Part shown: positions 26,179 through 35,523 of the stretch, piece after piece
Numbering within the stretch: the stretch's first letter is position 1
How the letters are laid out: every line of letters begins with the position of its first letter
Origin: Lachnospiraceae bacterium
GTDB taxonomy: Bacteria > Bacillota > Clostridia > Lachnospirales > Lachnospiraceae
Direction of reading: 5' to 3'
Length of the DNA: 64,000 bases
NCBI GenBank assembly: GCA_910573755.1
Contig: CAJTBO010000006.1
Location: forward strand, 62,001 to 126,000
Translations under genes and position numbers: made by a program
Notes under the pieces: model-generated
What the model was told of the DNA's origin: nothing
What the model saw: the letters and a program-made list of their open reading frames with translations, nothing else
The model's database searches: none

Positions 26179-28450
26179 TTAAATCGTCCTCCAGTACTTT
26201 TACTCCCGTCTCATACACCAGTTCACCAAGCCACTCCTGATCCACTGCCGGCACTGCCAGTTCCTGCACCAGCCCGGTAAAATACGCTTCCCCGGCTTCA
26301 TCCGGCCAATGCAGCTCCAGCTCTGTTTCTGTCCCGTCACTGTTAATCATCATCATGGAACCGTTTTCCCCGCCCGGCTCAAGAAAATCAAACCGGTCCG
26401 CAAAAGCTGCCTTATTTACCGGAAAGCCATCATAGATATTCTTCTGAACCTCCGGAGAAAACATGGTCCCGATAAACTCCTTTGCCGCCTCCGGCTCCCC
26501 GGACTTTGCACTGATGCCCGCCATCACCTTCGGCAAATATACATACTGCGCCTGACCGGAAAAATTCCTGTAATCCATATTTTCTTCCACTTCAATAACA
26601 CTTGTTATGTTGTCCAGACAGATCTGAATACCGTCCACATAACCGCAGGCAAGTTTCGCATAGCCCCGCCTGATATTCAGTACATTGTTGCAGGCTTCCA
26701 TCTTTTGCAGGGACGGATCCAAGCCATACTGCAGCAGTTCGTCATCCTCCTTCTGCAAAGCTTCCATCTCCTCAGGCAGCGCCCCTGCGTATTCCGCTTC
26801 ATAGATCCGTTTCGTCTGTGTCAGAAATTCCTTCACCGCCTCCTGATCGATCTGCCCCGATCCGTCGGTCCATGCCGGTGACGACACCATTCCGAACAGT
26901 CTGAGCATAGTATCCGCATCGTAGATCCCCAGCAATCCTCCTTCCGGGTTCTCCTCCCTGAGCGTCTCCAGCTCATCCGCAAAGCTTTCCAGATCCTCCA
27001 TTTTGTTTATGACATTGCCATCGCCTGCCAGCAGCGGCACCTGTACACAGAGAGGCATGACATAAATGGCTCCGTCATCCTGCCGAAAGCTCTCCGTCAG
27101 ATTGGAAAACAGAGCGTTTTCCCCTTCCTGTGCATCTATCATTTCACTCAGATCAGCCAGCATCCCTTTCCCGATATAGGACTCCACCGGCAGTCCGTCC
27201 AGAATGATCACATCCGGCCCTTCCCCCGACAGAATACGGGTATTTAATTGCTTTACGGCATCCTCCTTTGTCACGCCGTCCCCGCTTCCCGTTCCCGTCT
27301 CATATCTGACATATATGTCAGTATGGGATTTTTTAAAGGAAGTCACCGCCTGCCGGACACTGCTGTTATCCTCCAGAGAATAGATCCGTATCTCCTTCTC
27401 CGGCATGGATGCCGCCGTCTCGTCAAAATAATAGCGTACCAGCCCGCCGTCAGAATCAAACTGCACGAGAAATTCCTGTTTATCCAGCGCCTTTGCCATA
27501 TAGATACTTCTGCTGTCCCCAAATGTACTGAGTGCTCCGTCAATAATCTGCTCCATTGTACTCCCGCCCAGCGCATGACGGTACAACCCTTCCACACAGG
27601 CTATATAAACGATATTATCCTCTCCGCCAAACACAACAAGAGGATAGCCGCCGCCCGTGTAGCGCACTGTTTTGTCCGACAGCAGCCTTTTGATAAAATC
27701 ATCCGCTGCCGCATCCTGCTCTGCAGGCTGCTGCTTTTCCAGATCATACAGATACAGCCGGTCCGAACCTACAGCCATCAGCATATCGCCGCAAAATCCG
27801 ATACAGCCTGCCTCCCGCTCCATCATAAAAAGTTCTTTTACACTCTCATGCTCCATATCCACTTCATAGATCCTGCCGTTCATATCCCCGGCAAACAGTC
27901 TGCCGTCTTCCTTAAAAGAAAGGGTGCTGATGCAGCTTCCGTCCTCCTGCGAAAAACCGAAATCCACTATCTTTATCCCACCGTCCGGAAACGCAAAAAT
28001 ACAATAATTTCCTTCCCAGTCATCCGGCAGCGGTGAAGAAAGCGCATCCCTCGCCGCCTGAGGCATTTCCCCGGAACAGGTGATTGCCGCCGTTCCGTCC
28101 GGCGCCATCACAGCCGCTAATGCATACACCCCCTGCATCATCGGAAACCAGGGCGCATCCTCCTGCTGCCAGTCCGCTCCCTGATTCACAGAGCGGTAAA
28201 GCCCGCTGTTAAAGCTGATGATCGTCATGGAACCATCCGAAAGCATATTCAATCCCCCGTTTCGATTAATTTCTTCTGGAAACTTATAAATATCTTCCAT
28301 GTACCTTCCCATGCCGCCCTGCCCCGGGCCATTTTCCGCATCCTCCGCGTCCTTTTCCGGATCAGAACCGCCGCATCCGGTTAGCAGAAAAAGACATATA
28401 CATACCATAACTGCCGTTATTTTTCTGTGTTTTCTTTTATGCCAATCCAT
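26120..28450 (-). CDS. Propeller-SBP fusion lipoprotein 3
   Basis: Surface lipoprotein (776 aa). The signal peptide ends LLTGC, followed by MGRYMEDIYKFPEEI, a signature shared by all three paralogues. Residues of about 70-360 look like a beta-propeller of the sialidase/YCF48 kind (LYRSVNQGADWQQE and repeated blade-like strands). From about residue 385 a family 1 solute-binding domain begins (VRYETGTGSGDGVTKEDAV, then ILSGEGPDVIILDGLP). It ends EEIAKRAAIYLAE. It lacks the acidic insert of paralogues 1 and 2. Its own promoter with RR boxes lies upstream, and it leads the permease-adaptor transcript. Ligand and role are unknown. Confidence 0.85.
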   Translation of the reverse strand: MDWHKRKHRKITAVMVCICLFLLTGCGGSDPEKDAEDAENGPGQGGMGRYMEDIYKFPEEINRNGGLNMLSDGSMTIISFNSGLYRSVNQGADWQQEDAPWFPMMQGVYALAAVMAPDGTAAITCSGEMPQAARDALSSPLPDDWEGNYCIFAFPDGGIKIVDFGFSQEDGSCISTLSFKEDGRLFAGDMNGRIYEVDMEHESVKELFMMEREAGCIGFCGDMLMAVGSDRLYLYDLEKQQPAEQDAAADDFIKRLLSDKTVRYTGGGYPLVVFGGEDNIVYIACVEGLYRHALGGSTMEQIIDGALSTFGDSRSIYMAKALDKQEFLVQFDSDGGLVRYYFDETAASMPEKEIRIYSLEDNSSVRQAVTSFKKSHTDIYVRYETGTGSGDGVTKEDAVKQLNTRILSGEGPDVIILDGLPVESYIGKGMLADLSEMIDAQEGENALFSNLTESFRQDDGAIYVMPLCVQVPLLAGDGNVINKMEDLESFADELETLREENPEGGLLGIYDADTMLRLFGMVSSPAWTDGSGQIDQEAVKEFLTQTKRIYEAEYAGALPEEMEALQKEDDELLQYGLDPSLQKMEACNNVLNIRRGYAKLACGYVDGIQICLDNITSVIEVEENMDYRNFSGQAQYVYLPKVMAGISAKSGEPEAAKEFIGTMFSPEVQKNIYDGFPVNKAAFADRFDFLEPGGENGSMMMINSDGTETELELHWPDEAGEAYFTGLVQELAVPAVDQEWLGELVYETGVKVLEDDLSVEEAAEEIAKRAAIYLAE

Positions 28451-28479
28451 TTTCCTTCACCCTCCTGTCTCCTGATTAC

Positions 28480-28513
28480 AGCATACCAGAAAAATCTCTA
28501 AAGAATCTCTAAG
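28480..28513 (-). promoter_or_regulatory. RR-box promoter ahead of propeller-SBP 3
   Basis: On the minus strand two abutting 11-bp repeats, CTTAGAGATTC (28503-28513) and TTTAGAGATTT (28492-28502), are followed by exactly 6 nt and TATGCT (28480-28485). The same layout occurs at 35253-35286 and 35367-35400. Confidence 0.75.
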
Positions 28514-28517
28514 TTTA

Positions 28518-28570
28518 AAAGCAGTTTTCTGTTCCGTCTCCGACAGGAAACGCTCACAGAAAACTGCTTT
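28518..28570 (-). terminator. Strong hairpin terminator between propeller-SBP 2 and 3
   Basis: A perfect 14-bp inverted repeat (AAGCAGTTTTCTGT at 28519-28532, complement at 28556-28569) is followed by TTTTAAA on the minus strand. It separates the upstream lipoprotein transcript from the SBP 3-permease-adaptor unit. Confidence 0.75.
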
Positions 28571-28617
28571 CTTCTGTATCACAATGAAAAATATACTTTT
28601 ATGACACTTTTGTCGCT

Positions 28618-31140
28618 TTATTCCGCCAGATAAATCGTCGACTTCTTCACGATCTCCTGCACGGCTTCCTCAGGCGTGATACCGCCCTCCAACGCTCTTG
28701 CCCCGATCTCATAAACCGCCTCTTCTATCGTTTCATCGCCGGTGCTGATCCGGGAAACGGAAGATACCATACCCTTCAGTCTCTCAAACTCCTCCTCGGT
28801 CGGCCACAGCAGTTCAATGCCAAAGGACGAATTTCCGTCCTGCGTACTTGTACTGATAGAGCCTGCGTAACGTTCGTCCGTTCCTTCTACCAGCCCCTTG
28901 CGCGGATTTTCTTTCAGCCCTTCAAAAGAAGCCATATTCACCGGCAGACCGTCATACATATCCATATCCTGCAGTTCTTTCCCGAACAGATACTTATAAA
29001 ACTCCACCGCCAGCTCGTTATCCATGGAATTTGCCGAAATCCCGACAAGGCTGTTGGTCATAAACCCATTGCTTACCTGCCCGTTCCAGACGTCAAAACC
29101 AAAGTTATCCTCCTGCTCCATCAGAGTCGTCAGCATATCATACTCAAAATCGACGCCTTTCACCCGGCCCACCGCAAACTGCTGTGATCCCATCGCAACG
29201 CCCTCCGCGCCGCCGGAAACATTACCGTAATACTCCCTGTATTTGTTATCCAAAGAGCCGTAGCCGCCTTCTCTCACGCCAAGATCCTCCTCCGGCACAC
29301 CCGAAATTTCCGCCTGCCAGATACGCTCTGCCGCCTTCAAAAATTCTTCCAGCGCCTTTTCGTCAATATTTCCCTTTTCATCCATCCATGCCGCGGAACA
29401 GCTCATGCTCAGGATATATAAAAGCTGCTCCGGCGTTCTGACATCCAGCAGAGCTCCCTCCGGCTCCTCTTTCCGTATCTCTTCCAGCAGCGCCGCAAGA
29501 GAATCCAGATCCTTCACCTTCTGTAAATCTTCAGGCCTTCCCGCCATCAAAAGAACCTGTATCCTGATGGGCAGCCCGTAGATCTTACCGCCTTTTTTGC
29601 ACGCCTCTATAATATTCGGAAACAGTGCCGCATCGCCGTCCATCTCTTCTATTATGGAACTTAAATCCGCTAAAATGCCCTTCTCTTCGTAAGAGTCCAG
29701 CGGCAGCCCGTCCAACAGCAGAATATCAGGTCCCTCTCCCGACATGATCTTTGTATTCAGATTACGGATCGCATCCTCGCTTGTCACACCGTCGTTCCCC
29801 GACATGCCGATCTCATAGCGGATATACACCTCCTGATTGGCTCTCTGGAACATACTCACTGCCTGCCGCACAGAAGTGTTCTCCAGAAGGCTGTATATCC
29901 TGAGCTGCTGATCCGGCACTGTCGGCACGTTGGGGTCATAGGTATACCGGTACAGCTTCATCCCCGTATAAAGCACCGTAAATTCATTGTCCGGCAGCAT
30001 CATCATATCCATCAGCATCATACCGGGATCACCGAAGCTGGATGTCGTTCCGTCAATAACCTGCTCGATGGCCGCCCCGCCGATCACATGCCTGTACAAT
30101 CCGCCTCCGAACGCAAAGTAAATGACATCCTCCTGTTCTCCCGCCGTCAGGACAACGCTGTGTCCCACATCGGTGCTGCCGATGGAGAGGCCCAGATTCT
30201 GCTCGATGAACTCCTGCAGAACCTCGTCATTATCCAGCATGATATCCTGTTCGATATCATATATGACAATGCCGCCTCTCGTTGTGACGCCGACCATGTA
30301 TCGATTCGTGAAGCAGGCAAAATCCACCGTCCCGTCCGCCGTGAAAAGTTCCTTTTTGCTTCCGTCTCCGGGATCGATCCGATAAACTTTTCCGCCGTTC
30401 GAAAATCCGTAGAGCCTGCTTTGATCATCAAATGCAAAACTTCTGATCTCCACCCCCGGCAGCTCCAGTGCCGTCTCGTTTCCCTCTGCATCAAAATAAT
30501 AATATTTCCACTCCAGTTCGACCCTTCCTGCGCCGGATGCTTTCTCTGAGGTCTCTTCCGCTTCCGTATCAGACATTTCTTCTGCTTCTCCATCCTCAGA
30601 TGCCCCCCCGTCTTTCCCGGTTTCGCTCTCCGATCCCTCTCCGTCTCCGGACGTATCATCTCCGGATGTTTCCCCGGTTTCCGCCCCCTCTCCGGAATCT
30701 TTGATGGTGGGAATGCCCAGCATAGTCACCGCCCCTTCCGGAGAAATTGCCATGTCCGTCACATAAAGCTCTTTGGCAGTGTCCTTCCAGGGATTCCCTT
30801 CCGATTCCCACGTTTCGCCATTGTCCGGCGAAATATATTTTCCCGCCTCTTTTTCCGCCAGCATCAGATTGCCGTTTTCCAGTTTCCTGATATAAGGAAC
30901 CGGAAACTGTACCATCTCACTGATCTCCTCCGGTAGTGTCATCTCCTTCTCCAGATAACGCCCCATACTTTTTTCCGTATTTTCCTCTTCCGCCGCGGCA
31001 GTATTTTTCTTCTCCTCTTTCTGCTCCGGCAGGCCCGCAGTACTATCGCCTGCGTCTTCTCCTCTGCCGCAGCCCGCCAGAAGAGATGCCGCCATCGCTC
31101 CTGCACAAAACAGTGCCGTCCATTTTTTTATATTTTTCAT
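28618..31140 (-). CDS. Propeller-SBP fusion lipoprotein 2
   Basis: Surface lipoprotein (840 aa) closely related to propeller-SBP 1. The signal peptide ends SLLAGC and the signature MGRYLEKEMTLPEEI follows. A BNR-like box (YISPDNGETWES) lies at about residue 105. A Ser/Glu/Asp/Gly/Thr-rich acidic insert covers about residues 150-200 before the propeller blades. The solute-binding half begins near residue 415 (LRIYSLLENTSVRQAVSMF) and includes IMSGEGPDILLLDGLPLDSY. It ends VQEIVKKSTIYLAE. It is preceded by a small lipoprotein gene, the same two-gene order as at 31940-35144. Confidence 0.87.
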   Translation of the reverse strand: MKNIKKWTALFCAGAMAASLLAGCGRGEDAGDSTAGLPEQKEEKKNTAAAEEENTEKSMGRYLEKEMTLPEEISEMVQFPVPYIRKLENGNLMLAEKEAGKYISPDNGETWESEGNPWKDTAKELYVTDMAISPEGAVTMLGIPTIKDSGEGAETGETSGDDTSGDGEGSESETGKDGGASEDGEAEEMSDTEAEETSEKASGAGRVELEWKYYYFDAEGNETALELPGVEIRSFAFDDQSRLYGFSNGGKVYRIDPGDGSKKELFTADGTVDFACFTNRYMVGVTTRGGIVIYDIEQDIMLDNDEVLQEFIEQNLGLSIGSTDVGHSVVLTAGEQEDVIYFAFGGGLYRHVIGGAAIEQVIDGTTSSFGDPGMMLMDMMMLPDNEFTVLYTGMKLYRYTYDPNVPTVPDQQLRIYSLLENTSVRQAVSMFQRANQEVYIRYEIGMSGNDGVTSEDAIRNLNTKIMSGEGPDILLLDGLPLDSYEEKGILADLSSIIEEMDGDAALFPNIIEACKKGGKIYGLPIRIQVLLMAGRPEDLQKVKDLDSLAALLEEIRKEEPEGALLDVRTPEQLLYILSMSCSAAWMDEKGNIDEKALEEFLKAAERIWQAEISGVPEEDLGVREGGYGSLDNKYREYYGNVSGGAEGVAMGSQQFAVGRVKGVDFEYDMLTTLMEQEDNFGFDVWNGQVSNGFMTNSLVGISANSMDNELAVEFYKYLFGKELQDMDMYDGLPVNMASFEGLKENPRKGLVEGTDERYAGSISTSTQDGNSSFGIELLWPTEEEFERLKGMVSSVSRISTGDETIEEAVYEIGARALEGGITPEEAVQEIVKKSTIYLAE

Positions 31141-31200
31141 AATTACCTCTATTCCAGTTCCGCATCCGTCCTACCAACGCACACATACTAAGATTTGTGT

Positions 31201-31761
31201 TTACTCTGTAACCACTTCCACGATCTTCACATCTGCCGCGAAGAACACATTCTCTTCATAATAGCTCCCTTTCATCTCCACCGTAAAGTTTTCCTTCAGA
31301 TCCGCCGCAGAGCCTTCCTCCTCTTTAACATCTTCACCGCCGTTTTTAATCGTCCGTTTGGTAAATTTTGTATCAATGCTGTAGACAACCGTGATCTTTG
31401 TATCATCCGGATCGGTACCTATAAAATCCACCCCGTCTATCTGCTCCGTCACAAGCTTCGCTATGATAAAGGAATCATCGCTGTCCTCCGGAACCTCCTC
31501 TATCAGACCCATCAGTTCCGCCTCTCCGGATACATCCCCTTCATCTGTACCGCTGTCTGTTTGGGCATCCTGTGCAGCCTCATCCTCTGCCGCCGGCGCC
31601 TCTTTGTCTTCTGCGCCTTCAGCCGGCGGTATCTCCTCTTCTGCAGCAGCGGATTCCCCGTTCTCCGAACTCTCCTCCATCTTTGTGCAGGCAGTAAGCA
31701 CCCCCAGTGCTGTCACCGCCGCAATTCCTGTTATAATCAGTTTCTTTATAAAATGACTCAT
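31201..31761 (-). CDS. Small lipoprotein B, paired with propeller-SBP 2
   Basis: Lipoprotein (186 aa) with signal peptide MSHFIKKLIITGIAAVTALG and lipobox Cys before TKMEES. A Glu/Ala/Asp-rich linker of about 50 residues leads to a compact domain of about 100 aa. This domain ends EEGSAADLKENFTVEMKGSY and VFFAADVKIVEVVTE and resembles an all-beta, OB-like fold. It is a paralogue of lipoprotein A at 34512. AAAGGAG precedes the ATG. Its constant position just upstream of a propeller-SBP gene suggests that the two products act together. Family not recognised. Confidence 0.8.
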   Translation of the reverse strand: MSHFIKKLIITGIAAVTALGVLTACTKMEESSENGESAAAEEEIPPAEGAEDKEAPAAEDEAAQDAQTDSGTDEGDVSGEAELMGLIEEVPEDSDDSFIIAKLVTEQIDGVDFIGTDPDDTKITVVYSIDTKFTKRTIKNGGEDVKEEEGSAADLKENFTVEMKGSYYEENVFFAADVKIVEVVTE

Positions 31762-31939
31762 TTCCTTTTTTCTCCTTTCAGTATATTTTTGTTTTTCTGT
31801 CTTTTTTCTTCTGCCTTACCAATCATACCATCGGCAACAGTTCGTCTGTCCCGGTACAAACCCATTCTTCCCGTTTTCTCCGGCATAAAATTCAGTTCTT
31901 TTCCGGCGCCGTCCTCAGCCCGTCTGAATTTCTCCACAC

Positions 31940-34498
31940 TCACTCCGCCAGATAGATCGCTGATTTCTTCACAATCTCCTTTACCGCATCCTGCGGCGTT
32001 ATATTGCCGTTTAAGGCATCCGGCCCGATCTCATAAAGCGCCTCCTCTATAGCGGTATCCCCCGTACTGATCCGGGAAACCGAGCCTGCCATCTCCCTCA
32101 GTTTTCGGAATTCCTCCTCCTTCGGCCATATAACGTCAAGTGAAAAAAATACCCCGTCATCGCCGCCCAGAGCAAGGCTTCCCGACAGATCTTCATCTCC
32201 TCCGATCGCTCCCGCTCTCGGATTCTTCGCGAATGTATCAAAAGAAGCCATATTCACCGGCAGTCCTCCGGAAAGATCCATATCCTGCAGCTCTCTGCCG
32301 AACAGGAACTTATAAAATTCAACTGCCAGCTCATCCTCCGCTGAAGCAGCCGCAACACCCGTCATTCCGTCGGGAATAAAGCCGCCGCTTACCTGACCGT
32401 TCCATAACCCGAACCCCAAGTCCTCTTCTTCCATCCCTGCGATACTTGTCACCATAGCATAATCAAAATCCACGCGGTATACCTTTCCTACGGCAAGCTT
32501 CTGCTCCCCGGTAGCGATATTGATCGCATTGGTGGAAAGCGTTGCGTAATACTGTTCTTCTCCCGGAAACCCGGCACTGAAATTCGTTTTTTCTTTCAGC
32601 CACTCCACATCCACACCGGAAACTTCCGCCTGCCAGATCCGGCCTGCCGCCGTAAGAAACTCCTCCAGCTCCTCTTCCTCTATATTCCCTTTTTCGTCCG
32701 TCCACGCTGCGGAAGATGTCAGGCTCAGCACATATAAAAGCTGTTCCTCCGCTTTCAAGCCAAGAATCGCTCCCTCCGGGTTTTCCCTCCGGATCTCTTC
32801 CACCGCATCCGCCAGCGTATCGATATCTTTTATTTTCTCCACATACTTTTCATCGCCTGCCATCATCGGTATCTGTATCCTGATGGGCAGCCCGTAAATT
32901 TTGCCGTCCTTCCGGCAGACTTCCACCACATTCGGAAACAGTTTATCTTCTCCGTCAAGGCCATCCACCACAACGCTCATATCCGCCAGAATTCCCTTTT
33001 CCTCATAGGAATCCTGCGGCAGGCCGTCCAGCAGCAGAATATCCGGACCTTCCCCCGACATGATCTTTGCATTAAGGTTCCGTACCGCATCCTCTCTTGT
33101 CATGCCGTCCGTCCCGGACATGCCGACCTCATAGCGGATATACACATCCTGATGCAACTTCTGGAACAGGCTCACCGCCTGACGCATGGAATAATTCTCC
33201 ACAAGACTGTATACCTTCAGCTGTTTCTCAGGGACCGCCGGCACATCCGGATCATAAGTATACCGGTACAGCGTCACATCATTGTAGAGCACCACAAATT
33301 CATTGTCCGGCAGCATTACCATATCCATCAGTACCATACTGGGATCACCGAAGGAAGAAGTAGTTCCGTCAATAATCTGCTCGATCGCCGTCCCGCCGAT
33401 CACATGCCGGTAAACGCCGCCGCTGAAAGCAAAGTAGATGATATCCTCCTGCTCTCCCGCCGTCGCGATCAGTTCATGTCCCCTTTCCATACCGCCGATG
33501 TAACTTCCGAGATTTTCACTGATAAAAGTCTGCAGTATCTTGTCCTCCTCCGCCGGTGCCTCCTTCTCCAAATCATAAATGACAGCTTCTTTTCTGGTGG
33601 TAAATCCCACCATATAGCGATCCGTAAAGCAGACGAAATCCATGACCCCCTCTGTATCAAACAGTTCCTGTTTTGTCCCGGCAGCGGGGTCTATCCGGCA
33701 GACAATACCATCGAGCATAAAGCCATAGAGTCTGCCCTGCCTGTCAAATGCAAGCTTCTGAATCCGCCCGTCACCGGCTGTTGGAAGGTCAAGTTCCGTC
33801 CCGGTTCCGTCAGCATCAAAATACACAGTCCTGTAGGTTATTTCCTCCAAGTCCCGGTTCGTATCTCCGTCTGCTTCCTCCTCGCCTTTTGCCGTTTCCG
33901 CGCCTTCCCCGCCGGATGATGTCACCTCTTTGGCGGTTTCACTGCCGGCTTCCTCACCGGTTTCATCCGCCGCTTTCCGGTCTTCTGCGCTCTTTGGCTC
34001 CATCTCTTCTTCGGAAACTTCCGACCCTTCTCCGGTTCCGTCATCCTGCATTTCTTCACCCGGATCTTCTCCATCCCCGGCATAGGGACAGTAAAGCACA
34101 GCCGCCGCCCGATCCGGCGAAAGGGCAATGTCCGATATATATGCATTCGAGATAATATCCTGCCAGGGACAGTCCGCATACACCCATCCCTCACCCCTGT
34201 CCGAAGAAATATACCTGCCCGCAGCCAGTTCCGCCAGTATAAGCTCACTGCCGTCAAGCGTTTGCAGATAAGCAACCGGATAACTGTCCATGGTTTTTAC
34301 TTCCTCCGGCACCGTGATCTCTGTCTCCAGATACCGTCCCATCCGTTTTTCCCCGCTCTCCGTATCTGCGGCATTACTACCTTTCGTATCCGGCGCATCC
34401 GTTTTATTTTCCCTGCCGCTTCCGCCGCAGCCCGCAAGCAGAAAAACACCTATCATGCCTGCGCAAAATAATGCTGTCTGTTTTCTGAATTTTCTCAT
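31940..34498 (-). CDS. Propeller-SBP fusion lipoprotein 1
   Basis: Surface lipoprotein (852 aa). The signal peptide ends FLLAGC; the signature MGRYLETEITVPEEV and the box YISSDRGEGWVYADC follow. A long acidic Glu/Ala/Gly/Thr-rich insert lies at about residues 135-210. Propeller-like blades continue to about residue 420, and then the solute-binding half starts (LKVYSLVENYSMRQAVSLF), with IMSGEGPDILLLDGLPQDSY. It ends VKEIVKKSAIYLAE. It follows lipoprotein A by 13 bp, so the two are co-translated. The similarity to propeller-SBP 2 is strong over the full length, so this is duplication of a two-gene unit. Confidence 0.87.
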   Translation of the reverse strand: MRKFRKQTALFCAGMIGVFLLAGCGGSGRENKTDAPDTKGSNAADTESGEKRMGRYLETEITVPEEVKTMDSYPVAYLQTLDGSELILAELAAGRYISSDRGEGWVYADCPWQDIISNAYISDIALSPDRAAAVLYCPYAGDGEDPGEEMQDDGTGEGSEVSEEEMEPKSAEDRKAADETGEEAGSETAKEVTSSGGEGAETAKGEEEADGDTNRDLEEITYRTVYFDADGTGTELDLPTAGDGRIQKLAFDRQGRLYGFMLDGIVCRIDPAAGTKQELFDTEGVMDFVCFTDRYMVGFTTRKEAVIYDLEKEAPAEEDKILQTFISENLGSYIGGMERGHELIATAGEQEDIIYFAFSGGVYRHVIGGTAIEQIIDGTTSSFGDPSMVLMDMVMLPDNEFVVLYNDVTLYRYTYDPDVPAVPEKQLKVYSLVENYSMRQAVSLFQKLHQDVYIRYEVGMSGTDGMTREDAVRNLNAKIMSGEGPDILLLDGLPQDSYEEKGILADMSVVVDGLDGEDKLFPNVVEVCRKDGKIYGLPIRIQIPMMAGDEKYVEKIKDIDTLADAVEEIRRENPEGAILGLKAEEQLLYVLSLTSSAAWTDEKGNIEEEELEEFLTAAGRIWQAEVSGVDVEWLKEKTNFSAGFPGEEQYYATLSTNAINIATGEQKLAVGKVYRVDFDYAMVTSIAGMEEEDLGFGLWNGQVSGGFIPDGMTGVAAASAEDELAVEFYKFLFGRELQDMDLSGGLPVNMASFDTFAKNPRAGAIGGDEDLSGSLALGGDDGVFFSLDVIWPKEEEFRKLREMAGSVSRISTGDTAIEEALYEIGPDALNGNITPQDAVKEIVKKSAIYLAE

Positions 34499-34511
34499 AT
34501 CAAAACACCTG

Positions 34512-35144
34512 TTATCCCAATATCACTTCCACGATTTTGATTGCTGTCGCATGGAACACATTTCCTTCGTAGCTTCCCCACATCGTAGCCGTAAAACCTT
34601 TCTGCAGATCCGCCGCCGAACCTTCTTTCTCTTCATGCCCTGCTCCTGCGTCCCAGATCTTCTGTTTTTCAAATACCGTATTCTCATCATATATAACTGT
34701 GATCTTCGCGGCTTCCTCCTCTCCCTCTGCTCCCGGAGCTGGCGAGACCATAATCTCGCCTCCTTCTTCCAGTGTATCCGTAAAGATCTCCGTCACTGTA
34801 AACTGTTTATCTCCGACTTCACAAATATCACCACAAAGATCCGCTTTCGTGTCCGGAATATAGTGCAGAGAAGAGATATCTGCATCTTTCTGGCTGTTAT
34901 CAGATGAATCCGCATCCTGTCCTCCTTTGTCCGCATCTTCTGCCTCGGGTTCTTCCACATTCCCGGAATTATTTGTCTGTGCCTCCTCATCCCCCTGCTC
35001 TTTCGTTCCGGGCAGATCTTCCGCTTCCACCGCAGATCCTCCCGATGTTTCCGCATTCTCATCTGTTTTTGTACAGCCGGTAAGGCCCAGCCCCATTACC
35101 ATAATAACACCCGTTATGATCAGCTTTTTTCTTATGTACTTCAT
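34512..35144 (-). CDS. Small lipoprotein A, first gene of the propeller-SBP cluster
   Basis: Lipoprotein (210 aa), paralogue of lipoprotein B. The signal peptide MKYIRKKLIITGVIMVMGLG ends in a lipobox before CTKTDEN. An acidic linker runs to about residue 85, followed by a compact C-terminal domain (DLCGDICEVGDKQFTVTEIF, later EGSAADLQKGFTATMWGSYE) ending ATAIKIVEVILG. CAGGAGG precedes the ATG. It is transcribed from the RR-box promoter at 35253-35286, divergent from the two-component genes. Function unknown. Confidence 0.8.
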   Translation of the reverse strand: MKYIRKKLIITGVIMVMGLGLTGCTKTDENAETSGGSAVEAEDLPGTKEQGDEEAQTNNSGNVEEPEAEDADKGGQDADSSDNSQKDADISSLHYIPDTKADLCGDICEVGDKQFTVTEIFTDTLEEGGEIMVSPAPGAEGEEEAAKITVIYDENTVFEKQKIWDAGAGHEEKEGSAADLQKGFTATMWGSYEGNVFHATAIKIVEVILG

Positions 35145-35252
35145 TCTCTTTTTTCCTCCTGATTTTTACAATGCATAACTGATTTTCAAAAGTCAGGGCC
35201 CGTTATTTGACTTTTCCATCACACAGAGCCGCATCCCCGGCTCTACATCAGC

Positions 35253-35286
35253 ATCATAACAGACTATCCTCTAAGTTTTCTCTAAA
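35253..35286 (-). promoter_or_regulatory. RR-box promoter of the lipoprotein cluster
   Basis: On the minus strand TTTAGAGAAAA (35276-35286) and CTTAGAGGATA (35265-35275) abut, then 6 nt, then TATGAT (35253-35258). The repeats take the place of a -35 box, as expected for activation by an OmpR-type regulator. Confidence 0.75.
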
Positions 35287-35366
35287 ACATTTTTTTATCA
35301 TTCACTTTTCCTTCCCCATAGCCATAACTGCACGCCGATGTTCAGTATTTCATGATTGTCCTGAAA

Positions 35367-35400
35367 TTTAGAGATTTTTTAAAGATTTTTCTGCTATACT
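35367..35400 (+). promoter_or_regulatory. RR-box promoter of the two-component operon
   Basis: TTTAGAGATTT (35367-35377) and TTTAAAGATTT (35378-35388) abut, then 6 nt, then TATACT (35395-35400). The regulator gene downstream is therefore probably autoregulated. Confidence 0.75.
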
Positions 35401-35436
35401 ATATTAACAGGCAATACAAGATCCCAAAGCCCGCAT

Positions 35437-35485
35437 CCGCAATATGGTTCCCGAAGACAGTGGATCTTCCGAAACCATACTGCGG
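35437..35485 (+). other. 5' leader hairpin of the two-component operon
   Basis: CCGCAATATGGTT (35437-35449) pairs with AACCATACTGCGG (35473-35485) with one mismatch; an inner GAAG/CTTC extends it. It sits in the leader between the -10 box and the start codon and has no T-run. Confidence 0.55.
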
Positions 35486-35523
35486 ACAGCCATTGGCTTA
35501 AATAAATAAAAAAGAGGTGCTCT

